DNA of 64,000 nucleotides from DASXKD01 sp963707905 (GTDB lineage Bacteria; Actinomycetota; Actinomycetes; Streptosporangiales; Streptosporangiaceae). A program made the position numbers and the translations under genes. This document shows, one piece after another, positions 1 through 6,925 of the stretch; position 1 is the stretch's first letter, and the number at the start of each line of letters is the position of its first letter. The stretch lies in NCBI GenBank assembly GCA_963707905.1, contig CAVPSA010000016.1, positions 186,001 through 250,000 on the forward strand, written 5' to 3'. A model generated the notes under the pieces. It worked only from the letters and a program-made list of their open reading frames with translations. It ran no database searches and was not told the origin of the DNA.

Positions 1-2
1 GG

Positions 3-1355
3 GCGGTCGCGTGGATCCAGGGCCGGTTCGGCGTGGACGCCTGCCGCCGGTACGTGGTCAGCTTCACCCGCTCGGCGGATGACGTCGAAGCGGTCTACCG
101 GCTGGCCCGGATGGCGGCGCACGGCGGGCCGGAGCCGGTCCTCGACGTGGTTCCGCTGTTCGAGAGCGGCGCGGACCTGCGTAACGCGACGCGCGTGCTG
201 GACGAGATGCTGGCGCTGAGGCCGGTGGCCGAGCGGCTGGCCGGTGACGGGGAGAGGGGCGGCGGGCCGGGGCTTGAGGTCATGCTGGGGTACTCCGACT
301 CGGCCAAGGAGCTTGGCCCGGTCAGCGCCACCCTGGCGCTGTACGACGCGCAGGAGCGGCTCACCCGGTGGGCAGCCGAGCGTGGCATCCGGCTCACCCT
401 GTTCCACGGGCGTGGCGGGGCGCTGGGGCGGGGCGGCGGCCCGGCCGGGCGGGCCGTGCTTGCCCAGGCACCGGGGTCTGTGGACGGGCGGCTCAAGGTC
501 ACCGAGCAGGGCGAGGTCATCTTCGCCAGGTACGGGGACCCGGTCATCGGGCAGCGGCATCTGGAGCAGGTCACCTCGGCGGTGCTGGTCGCCTCCGCGC
601 CGGCGGTGCTGGACCAGGGCCGGGACGCGGCGCGGCGGTTCCGGCCGGTGGCCGACCGGATGGCCGGGGCGGCGGTGGCGGCCTACCGGGAACTGGTCGA
701 GGCCGACGGGTTCGCCGGCTGGCTGGCGCGGATCAGCCCGCTGGAGGAACTCGGCCGGATGCGGATCGGATCCCGGCCGCCGCGCCGGGGCACCGCCGGG
801 GCGCCCGGCCCCGCCGACCTGGCCGGGCTGCGGGCGATCCCGTGGGTGTTCGCGTGGGCGCAGACCAGGCTGAACCTGCCCGGCTGGTACGGCCTGGGCA
901 GCGGGCTTGCGGCGGTGCTCGCCGGGCCCGGCGGGCTGGCCGGGGTGCACGAGGCCTACCAGGGCTGGCCGGTGCTCACCGTGCTGCTGGAGAACGCCGA
1001 GATGAGCCTGGCCAAGACCGACAGGCGGATGGCCGCGCGGCACCTGGCCCTGGGCGGCCGCGACGACCTGACCGCCCGGGTGCTGGCCGAGTACGACCTG
1101 ACCCGGCGGCTGCTGCTCGAGGTGACCGGGCACCCGCGCCTGCTGGCCAACCGGCCGGTGCTGTCGCGGGCCGTCACGCTTCGCGACCCGTACGTGGACG
1201 CGCTCTCCTACCTGCAACTGCGGGCACTGGCCGGGCTGCGCGGCGGGCCTGGTGCCGACGGGGAGCCCGGCGATCAGGGGGAGCGCGACCAGCTGGAACG
1301 GCTGCTCCTCCTGTCGGTCAACGGAGTCGCAGCCGGCCTACAGAACACCGGCTGA
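3..1355 (+). CDS. ppc: Phosphoenolpyruvate carboxylase, C-terminal part (5' end outside window)
   Basis: Adds bicarbonate to phosphoenolpyruvate to make oxaloacetate, the main anaplerotic route into the TCA cycle; cytosolic tetramer. The frame is open to the left edge, so the start lies upstream; about 450 C-terminal residues are present. Visible family motifs, in order, are GYSDSAKELG, the glycine loop FHGRGGALGRGGGP, TEQGEV, the IGSRPPRRG segment, NAEMSLAKTD, and the classic C-terminal QNTG. It ends at a strong hairpin and faces the MmyB-like regulator gene convergently. Nothing looks broken. Identification is secure; only the missing half cannot be judged. Confidence 0.96.
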   Translation, partial: AVAWIQGRFGVDACRRYVVSFTRSADDVEAVYRLARMAAHGGPEPVLDVVPLFESGADLRNATRVLDEMLALRPVAERLAGDGERGGGPGLEVMLGYSDSAKELGPVSATLALYDAQERLTRWAAERGIRLTLFHGRGGALGRGGGPAGRAVLAQAPGSVDGRLKVTEQGEVIFARYGDPVIGQRHLEQVTSAVLVASAPAVLDQGRDAARRFRPVADRMAGAAVAAYRELVEADGFAGWLARISPLEELGRMRIGSRPPRRGTAGAPGPADLAGLRAIPWVFAWAQTRLNLPGWYGLGSGLAAVLAGPGGLAGVHEAYQGWPVLTVLLENAEMSLAKTDRRMAARHLALGGRDDLTARVLAEYDLTRRLLLEVTGHPRLLANRPVLSRAVTLRDPYVDALSYLQLRALAGLRGGPGADGEPGDQGERDQLERLLLLSVNGVAAGLQNTG

Positions 1356-1364
1356 GCTCGGCGT

Positions 1365-1393
1365 CCCCGGGGGTCGCTCCCCCGGGCCGGCAC
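1365..1393. repeat. Partial copy of the GGGGTCGCTCCCCC palindromic repeat
   Basis: A short palindrome (core CCCCGGGGGTCGCTCCCCCG) followed by GGCCGGCAC. It matches the core of the copies at 1437-1476, 6793-6859, 8026-8092 and, more loosely, 13465-13502. It sits directly after the ppc stop codon, so it may also help end transcription. Confidence 0.7.
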
Positions 1394-1397
1394 GCGC

Positions 1398-1432
1398 GAT
1401 GGGGCCTGCCGGCTTGCCGGCCAGGCGCCATC
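1398..1432. terminator. Bidirectional terminator-like hairpin
   Basis: A GC-rich stem (GATGGGGCCTGCCGG paired with CCGGCCAGGCGCCATC, four-base loop CTTG, one bulge) lies between the converging ends of ppc and the MmyB-like regulator, flanked by two copies of the palindromic repeat. There is no U-tract, which is common for actinobacterial terminators. Confidence 0.6.
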
Positions 1433-1436
1433 GGCG

Positions 1437-1476
1437 CCCCGGGGGGTTCCGGGGGGTCGCTCCCCCGGGCCAGCAC
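1437..1476. repeat. Second partial copy of the palindromic repeat
   Basis: Reads GGGGGGTTCC, then GGGGGGTCGCTCCCCCGGGC, then CAGCAC. This is the half of the 67-bp element found intact at 6793-6859 and 8026-8092 that carries the TTCC box, the palindrome and the GGCCAGCAC end. Same orientation as the neighbouring copy at 1365. Confidence 0.75.
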
Positions 1477-1479
1477 GGC

Positions 1480-2403
1480 TCAGCTCGCCAGGCTGGTCTT
1501 GCGCCGCTGATGGGCCTCCCAGCAGGGGTAGCGGGCGCCGGCGCCCTCACCGGCCAGCAGCCTGGCGATGGCGTCCCTGGTCACCTCGTCGGCCGGCCGG
1601 TACACGACCATCCGCGTGCCCGGCACCGCCTGCACCGCCAGGCTGGTGGTGGTCAGCGCCAGCTTCGGGTACGCCGGGTGACGGAAGATCTTCAGGTAGG
1701 TCGCCTGGCTGGCCACCTCGTGCTCGTCCCACAGCCGCGCGAACGTGGCGCTGACCGCCGACAGGCGCCGGACGAACCCGGTCCACGCGGGCTCGCCCAG
1801 GTGCCGGCCGTAGGCGCCGCGCAACTGGGCCACCAGCATCGCCACCTGCTCGTGCCGGTTCACGTAGGGATGGCAGCACTCCGGGTAGGTGAAGCACTGC
1901 CAGAGGATGTTGCGCTCGCCGGGGGCCGCGCCGGTCACGCCCGGCCACAGCACCTGGTACGCGGCGTTCCAGGCGAGCAGGTCGAACCGCTCGTTGACCA
2001 CGCTGGCCGGCCTCGGCGCCAGCGCGTCGAGGATCTCCTGCACCTCCGGCTGCACCTGCTCGCACCCGGACGTGGCGCCACCGGCGGCGGCCGCCGCATC
2101 CGGCAGGTCGGCCAGCCGGAACAGGTGCTCCCGCTCGGCCTGGTCGAGCAGCAGGGTCCTGGCCACCGCGCCGAGCACCTGCGGGCTCGCATTGATCTGG
2201 CGGCCCTGTTCCAGCCAGGTGTACCAGGTCACGCCGACGCCGGAGAGCTGTGCGACCTCCTCGCGGCGCAGCCCAGGAGTCCGGCGGCGGGAGCCCGGTG
2301 GCAGGCCTGCCTGCTCGGGGGTGATCCGTTCCCGGCGGGAGCGCAGGAACGCGGCCAGCTCGGCACGGCGGTGGTGCCCGTTCGCGATGGTCACGGTGTC
2401 CAT
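1480..2403 (-). CDS. MmyB-like XRE-family transcriptional regulator
   Basis: A 307-aa DNA-binding regulator with an N-terminal helix-turn-helix (about residues 15-80; RTPGLRREEVAQLSGV and WYTWLEQGR are typical) and a C-terminal MmyB-type ligand-binding domain (about 110-290). In this family the C-terminal domain is thought to bind a fatty-acid-like ligand and the regulator usually controls the divergently transcribed neighbour. Here that neighbour is an MFS exporter, with an inverted repeat between the two genes at 2444-2480. Length is typical and the gene intact. Start chosen at the ATG just downstream of a GGATGGAG sequence. Confidence 0.9.
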   Translation of the reverse strand: MDTVTIANGHHRRAELAAFLRSRRERITPEQAGLPPGSRRRTPGLRREEVAQLSGVGVTWYTWLEQGRQINASPQVLGAVARTLLLDQAEREHLFRLADLPDAAAAAGGATSGCEQVQPEVQEILDALAPRPASVVNERFDLLAWNAAYQVLWPGVTGAAPGERNILWQCFTYPECCHPYVNRHEQVAMLVAQLRGAYGRHLGEPAWTGFVRRLSAVSATFARLWDEHEVASQATYLKIFRHPAYPKLALTTTSLAVQAVPGTRMVVYRPADEVTRDAIARLLAGEGAGARYPCWEAHQRRKTSLAS

Positions 2404-2443
2404 GACTCCATCCTGCCGGGGCTGCGGCGTGGTTGCCAGGTAG

Positions 2444-2480
2444 TGCTAATACCAGGATAAGCAGGCTCTTGGTACTGGCA
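2444..2480. promoter_or_regulatory. Inverted-repeat operator between regulator and MFS gene
   Basis: TGCTAATACCA at 2444-2454 and TGGTACTGGCA at 2470-2480 form an imperfect inverted repeat (9 of 11 positions pair) separated by 15 nt, in the 102-nt divergent intergenic gap. Position and symmetry fit a binding site for the MmyB-like regulator controlling both genes. Inferred, not proven. Confidence 0.6.
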
Positions 2481-2505
2481 TCAGAGCCCCGGCAGGCTGG
2501 GAGTC

Positions 2506-3960
2506 ATGACAGACACCCTCGCCGTTGCCCGGGCCACCCGCCCCTCCCAGCGGCCCGCCCGGAGCCCCTGGGCGGCCCTCGCGGTGGTTCTCACGGGGCA
2601 GTTCATGGCCGTTCTCGACGCATCCGTGGTCAACGTCGCGGCGCCCTCCATCCATGCCAGCCTGCACACCTCCGGCGCTGGCCTGCAGCTTGTCATCGCC
2701 GGATACGTGATCACCTACGCGGTGCTTCTGGTCACCGGTGCCCGGCTCGGTGACATCCTTGGCCACCGGCGCCTGTTCCTGTCCGGCCTGGCCACGTTCA
2801 CCTTCGCCTCGCTCGGCTGCGGGCTGGCCACCTCGGCCGCCGTTCTGGTCACGCTGCGCTTCATCCAGGGCGCCGGGGCGGCGGCGATGATCCCGCAGGT
2901 TCTCAGCCTGATCCAGCGGACCTTCACCGGCGCCGCCCGGGGCCGCCCTATGCGCCTCTACGCGGCGGTGCTGGCCGGCGGCGCGGTGACCGGGCAGGTC
3001 GTCGGTGGTGTGCTGGTCAGCGCGGACCTGCTGGGCGGCACCTGGCGACCGGTGTTCTTGCTGAACGTCCCGATCGGGGCGATCTTGTTCCTGGCTGGGC
3101 TGCGGACCCTGCCCCAAGGCCGCGGCGAACCGGGCCGCACCCTGGACCTGGCCGGGCTGGCCACGCTGACCCCGGCCGTGCTGGCCCTGGTCCTGCCCCT
3201 GGTGCTCGGCCAGTCCGAACACTGGCCCGCCTGGGGATGGGCCTGCCTGGCGGGCAGCGGGGTGCTGTTCGCACTGTTCGCCGTGGTGGAGCGCCGGGTC
3301 GCGGCCCGTGGTGGCGCGCCGCTGATCCCCGGCCGGCTGCTGCGGCTGCCCGGCACGGCGGCCGGGATCGCGGCACTGTTCTGCGTGATGGCCGTGTTCG
3401 GTGGGTTCTTCTTCGTGCTGGCCCTGCACCTGCAGGGCGGCCTGGGCTACTCGCCGATGCGGGCCGGGCTTACGTTCGCGCCCGCCGGGCTGGCGTTCGC
3501 CGTGGTCAGCCTGAACTGGCAGCGCCTGCCCGCGGGCCGGCACGTGAGCGTGAGCATCGCCGGCTTCGCGGTCTACGGTGCCGGGCTGCTGATGCTGGCT
3601 GCCCGGCTGCGCGGCGGCGGCCCCGGCGGGGCGTGGCTGATCGTGGCGCTGGCGCTGGCCGGCGCTGGGATGGCGGCCGCGTTCAGCCCGCTGATGACCG
3701 CGGTGGTGATGCGGGTGCCGGTGACCGATGCGGCCGACGCGACCGGCGTGATCGTCACGGTCAACCAGCTAGCCCTGGTCGTCGGGGTGGCCACGTTCGG
3801 CACGCTCTACCTGAACCTGGCCGGGCGGCTGCCGCTGGATGCGGCGGCCGGGTTCCGCCTGGTCTCGGCGCACGCGGTCGCGGTGACCTGTGTGGTGCTC
3901 GCCGCCGGGGCCATGATCGGCGGCATCCTCGCCACCCTGCGCACCCGCACCGCCCGCTGA
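2506..3960 (+). CDS. MFS transporter, DHA2 (EmrB/QacA) drug-export family
   Basis: A 484-aa polytopic inner-membrane protein, about 14 predicted helices, which fits proton-driven drug efflux in the DHA2 family. Early motifs GQFMAVLDASVVNVA and the loop after helix 2 (GARLGDILGHRRLF) are characteristic. ATG is preceded by GGGAG six nt upstream. It is divergent from the MmyB-like regulator and shares the intergenic operator, so substrate-responsive control by that protein is likely. The substrate cannot be read from the sequence. A perfect 14-bp hairpin follows the stop. Confidence 0.92.
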   Translation: MTDTLAVARATRPSQRPARSPWAALAVVLTGQFMAVLDASVVNVAAPSIHASLHTSGAGLQLVIAGYVITYAVLLVTGARLGDILGHRRLFLSGLATFTFASLGCGLATSAAVLVTLRFIQGAGAAAMIPQVLSLIQRTFTGAARGRPMRLYAAVLAGGAVTGQVVGGVLVSADLLGGTWRPVFLLNVPIGAILFLAGLRTLPQGRGEPGRTLDLAGLATLTPAVLALVLPLVLGQSEHWPAWGWACLAGSGVLFALFAVVERRVAARGGAPLIPGRLLRLPGTAAGIAALFCVMAVFGGFFFVLALHLQGGLGYSPMRAGLTFAPAGLAFAVVSLNWQRLPAGRHVSVSIAGFAVYGAGLLMLAARLRGGGPGGAWLIVALALAGAGMAAAFSPLMTAVVMRVPVTDAADATGVIVTVNQLALVVGVATFGTLYLNLAGRLPLDAAAGFRLVSAHAVAVTCVVLAAGAMIGGILATLRTRTAR

Positions 3961-3964
3961 ACGC

Positions 3965-3997
3965 CCGGGGGCACGGGCCGCGCGCCCGTGCCCCCGG
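3965..3997 (+). terminator. Strong hairpin terminator after MFS gene
   Basis: A perfect 14-bp stem (CCGGGGGCACGGGC / GCCCGTGCCCCCGG) with a 5-nt loop begins 4 nt after the MFS stop codon. Confidence 0.8.
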
Positions 3998-4388
3998 CAC
4001 CGCTCGCTGAACCGGCCCCTCACCAAGCCGCCGGAGAACTTGGTGCAGGAAAGGTGACTTGTTATGGTCGAACTTTGGCCAGCAGTACTTCCCCAATAAT
4101 CTCAAGAGTCGCAGCAGCACTCCCTAACGATTGCTGACTGTTGATTCAGTTCATGTCTAGCGCCTGCCATGCATCATCTCACTGCATGAACTGCCAACGG
4201 AGTTGCTGGGTGTCATGGCTGTGCTGGGGTGGCACTATGCCTAGTTCGCCGATATGCCGTGTGCCTCTTGCACAGCATCGATGCTCATTCTTTGTATTAC
4301 GATGGTTCCTGCGCTCCGGTACCGAGAATATGACTCATGACGGCACGCCTCCCCGGCCCGGCAGACGTTCCGCCCGGGAGGCGAGATC

Positions 4389-4434
4389 CGTTGCCACGGC
4401 AGATGGCAACGGCCCCTGTAGCAGCAGGGGCCGT
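4389..4434 (+). promoter_or_regulatory. Two overlapping, mutually exclusive RNA hairpins
   Basis: Hairpin 1 (4389-4411) pairs CGTTGCCA with TGGCAACG around a 7-nt loop. Hairpin 2 (4409-4434) pairs ACGGCCCCTG with CAGGGGCCGT around a 6-nt loop. They share bases 4409-4411, so both cannot form fully at once. They lie 43 nt upstream of a small ORF with a ribosome-binding site, the arrangement of an attenuator or leader RNA. No known riboswitch class was recognised. Confidence 0.5.
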
Positions 4435-4476
4435 CACCTGTTTCCAGACGCCGACCCACGGAAGGGATCGACTTCT

Positions 4477-4521
4477 ATGACTGTACGCGGAAGTAACCCA
4501 CATGGGAATGCCGCCCCATGA
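4477..4521 (+). CDS. Possible 14-aa leader peptide
   Basis: Encodes MTVRGSNPHGNAAP. A GAAGGGA ribosome-binding site lies 9 nt before the ATG, the best translation signal in this island. Its TGA stop overlaps another ATG at 4518 (ATGA), the usual sign of translational coupling, although the frame opened there (4518-5060) is very Arg/His/Pro-rich and unlike a real protein. Together with the hairpins upstream it could be a leader for the 109-codon frame at 4594. Low certainty. Confidence 0.35.
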   Translation: MTVRGSNPHGNAAP

Positions 4522-4593
4522 CCCAGGGACACAGGCGCGGCCACCAGCGGGCTGTTCTTGCCACTCACTCACTCTCGGCACAGCGGTCTGTGA

Positions 4594-4923
4594 TTGTTCT
4601 TTCTGCTCCCGGCCACCGGCCTGGGATCTGTTGTGACTCTCGTTGCCGTCCCTGTGATCCCGCGCACCTGCCAATCGGGCACCGTCTGCCAGGCTCCGCC
4701 CTGGTTCCAGGCCTTACTGGAAACACGAACAGGCACGTCGCCCGTATGCGTCGCTTCTCAAGCCTGCGCAGCCCATATCGGCGCCATCGTCCTGGGCCTG
4801 ACAGTGTGGGCCCACGACCACAACATCACCGAAGGGCAAATTGCCGTGCTCACCATCGATCCTGTACCGCTCAACACCGAACCTCAGGGACTGGTCTTCT
4901 GGATCATCCCGCTGGCCAGATGA
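4594..4923 (+). CDS. Hypothetical protein, possibly secreted or membrane-anchored
   Basis: An unrecognised 109-codon frame. About 69 percent of its third codon positions are G or C although the region is only about 58 percent GC, which favours real coding over the overlapping frame at 4518. It begins with a hydrophobic stretch (MFFLLPATGLGSVVTLVAVP) and has several cysteines and a second hydrophobic patch (IGAIVLGLTVWA). The start is uncertain: the TTG at 4594 directly follows an in-frame TGA and has no clear ribosome-binding site, so the true 5' end may be lost or frameshifted from 4518. Confidence 0.4.
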   Translation: MFFLLPATGLGSVVTLVAVPVIPRTCQSGTVCQAPPWFQALLETRTGTSPVCVASQACAAHIGAIVLGLTVWAHDHNITEGQIAVLTIDPVPLNTEPQGLVFWIIPLAR

Positions 4924-5200
4924 CGAGAACGCCTCGCACGCTGCATACCGGAGTTTCCCATTTCGGCCCTGAAAACCTGGCCCTCCCCGGTGTAGCTGGC
5001 ACATGGTACGCCTGCGGCCTAAAGGCAGTAGCGGGGAGGCTGCGCGAGGCTGACCAATAGTTTGGGACCAAACTCTCAGTCATAACTTGGCCGGCCTCTC
5101 CGTCAGGCGCTCCGCAATCATCGCCTGGTCAATATGGCGTGGCGCTCATTGCTCTTGAGCCAATCGCTCTCGTTGGTGCAGGGACCAGCTTCTGGCGCGC
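4924..5200. other. AT-richer island, right part, no gene recognised
   Basis: No supported gene. Low GC continues into the last 80-90 bases of the next gene (5201 to about 5290), whose final residues differ in style from the rest of that protein. The island boundary may therefore lie inside that gene. Confidence 0.5.
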
Positions 5201-6874
5201 TCAACCCTGAATTACCAGCTGGCATGTCCCGTCGAGAAAGCTTGAACGCACTAATTCACATCGGCATGCATGCGTAAGCGCCGCCGCCGCCCGTGCCTTG
5301 TCAGGCGCGATGATCCACGGTGCGGGCGACCCGGTGATCGCCGGCACCGGTGGCCGCGGCGGTGTCACCGGCGCGGGCGGGCCGGGCGGTGACGGTGGCC
5401 GGGCGAACGCCAGCCCCGCAGCCAGGCAGGCCAGCGGCACCGCGATGAGCACGTACCGTTCGGAGTAGTCGGCGGTCAGCACCGGTGCGGTGAGCACGGT
5501 GACCGCGGCCAGCCACGGGTACAGGCCCGGGCCGCCCCACTCCCCGCCGTCACGGCGCCGGCCGCCCCGGCAGCGGCGCACGATCCCGCCGAGCCCGGCG
5601 GCCAGCACACCCGCGAGCAGCGTGCCCCGCAGGTAGGCCACCCGCTGGTAGGCCACCAGCCAGCCGGCGAAGGGCTGGACGGCCCGGGTGCTTGACGCTC
5701 CGCCGTAGGCGAGCTGGTCGGCGGCGACGGTGTGGCCGGGGACCAGGACGGCGCCGGGGGAGATCCACCGGTCGGTGGCGTAGCCGAACTCGTAGCGCCT
5801 GGTCATCAGCGCACTCGGGTGCGCGGGGATGTTCCAGGCGAACGCAAGCGAGGTGTCGTGCAGCACGGCGGCCAGGTAGCCGAGCGGCTGTGCGGCGATC
5901 GCCCGCAGCGCGAACTTCATCGCCAGGGAGTTCTTGCCGGCGGAGAACTTCTTGCCGGGCAGGCGGTCCAGCGGCGAATCGGCTGCCCAGATGTAGCTGG
6001 ATGCCGCCGCGCGCGGGCCGTCACCCGGGGGCGGGCACAGCGCCGACTCGCCGGGCGGCGGCTTGATCACCGCGCAGTTGGCGAAGCTCATCGTCCGGGA
6101 CCACAGGTATATGCCGTCGCTGTTGCTGAACGCGACCCGGTGGTAGGTGTGGTCGAACCAGGCCAGGTACCCGGCCAGCGGCAGCAGGGCGGCCGCCACG
6201 GTCGCGGCCAGCACCCGCCAGCCGGCCCGGCGCAGCACAAGGAAGCCGACGAACACAACCAGCAGCGGCAGCCCGACCGGCCAGAAACAGGCACCGACCG
6301 CGAGCAGGCCCGCGGCGGCGGCCGGCGCCTGCGGTGTCCGCCTGTCCCGCCACCACAGCGGGATCGCCACCGCTGTCATGATCAAGCAGCAGAACGCAGC
6401 GCTCGGCAGGATCTCCTGCTCGAGCTGAACCTGGTACGCGCTGAACAGGACGGGCAGCGCGGCCAGCGTGGCGCCCCAGCCCGGCAGGCCGTACCGGCGG
6501 AGCAGCGCATAGGTGAGGACCGCGATCGCCAGGCCCATCAGGTGCTGGACGGCGGTGACCACGGCGAAGCTGTGGAACGGGCGCAGCACAAGCAGCAGCA
6601 GCCCGTATCCGGACAGCCGCGAGGTGCCAGGAACATGGCGCAGCGCGGTGGACAGGTAGGACGCGGAATCCCCGCCGAACCAGATCGCGGGCGGGAAGGC
6701 GAGCATGGTGAGCACGCGGAGCACCAGCCCGCCCGCGGCCGCGGCGGCGAACCACCGGTGCCGGCTCAGCAGTCCCCCGGCCGCGGCCAAAGCCTCGTGA
6801 CGAAGGAACGGGGCCTTGAGCCAGCGGGGGTTCCAGGGGGTCGCCCCCCGGGCTAGCACCGCGAGCCGGCTCAC
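5201..6874 (-). CDS. GT-C-type membrane glycosyltransferase-like protein (paralogue 1)
   Basis: A 557-aa polytopic membrane protein with roughly 10-12 helices. An acidic motif in the first external loop (GGDSASYL) resembles GT-C enzymes, which move sugars from polyprenyl-phosphate donors outside the membrane. It is clearly paralogous to the next gene (shared WGATLAA, TALRHVPG/LAEGAHPN loops, WSRTMSFA.C.VI, and a DxxxR-type C-terminal helix region). Two oddities: the N-terminus (about residues 6-27) is encoded by the 67-bp repeat at 6793-6859, and the C-terminal tail reads into AT-richer DNA. Start is a GTG with a weak AGGA site, so the true start may be internal. Acceptor and sugar unknown. 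Confidence 0.7.
   Translation of the reverse strand: MSRLAVLARGATPWNPRWLKAPFLRHEALAAAGGLLSRHRWFAAAAAGGLVLRVLTMLAFPPAIWFGGDSASYLSTALRHVPGTSRLSGYGLLLLVLRPFHSFAVVTAVQHLMGLAIAVLTYALLRRYGLPGWGATLAALPVLFSAYQVQLEQEILPSAAFCCLIMTAVAIPLWWRDRRTPQAPAAAAGLLAVGACFWPVGLPLLVVFVGFLVLRRAGWRVLAATVAAALLPLAGYLAWFDHTYHRVAFSNSDGIYLWSRTMSFANCAVIKPPPGESALCPPPGDGPRAAASSYIWAADSPLDRLPGKKFSAGKNSLAMKFALRAIAAQPLGYLAAVLHDTSLAFAWNIPAHPSALMTRRYEFGYATDRWISPGAVLVPGHTVAADQLAYGGASSTRAVQPFAGWLVAYQRVAYLRGTLLAGVLAAGLGGIVRRCRGGRRRDGGEWGGPGLYPWLAAVTVLTAPVLTADYSERYVLIAVPLACLAAGLAFARPPSPPGPPAPVTPPRPPVPAITGSPAPWIIAPDKARAAAALTHACRCELVRSSFLDGTCQLVIQG
6793..6859. repeat. Full 67-bp palindromic repeat at the start of paralogue 1
   Basis: Compared with the reverse complement of 8026-8092 this copy is nearly identical and the same length. 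Parts are a GTGACGAAGGAACG box, a GGGGTTCC box, a GGGGGTCGCCCCCCGGG palindrome and a GCTAGCAC end. It lies within the 5' coding end of the gene and may supply its start region. Confidence 0.8.
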
Positions 6875-6925
6875 GGTTCTGGTTCCTGGGCGGGCACCGA
6901 ACCCGTGCGCTCCCCGGAATCCGGC

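Larger units (their letters stand above)
3998..4593. other. AT-richer intergenic island, left part
   Basis: GC content falls from about 72 percent on both sides to roughly 50-55 percent from about 4035. No convincing long gene is present. The stretch holds two overlapping hairpins (4389-4434) and a 14-codon ORF with a good Shine-Dalgarno sequence (4477-4521). The composition suggests acquired DNA. Confidence 0.6.

Noticed and set aside
4518..5060. 180-codon frame opened by the ATGA overlap
   Set aside because: Product is a run of Arg/His/Pro/Ser without structure, typical of an out-of-frame reading; the frame at 4594 in the same DNA has better coding statistics.
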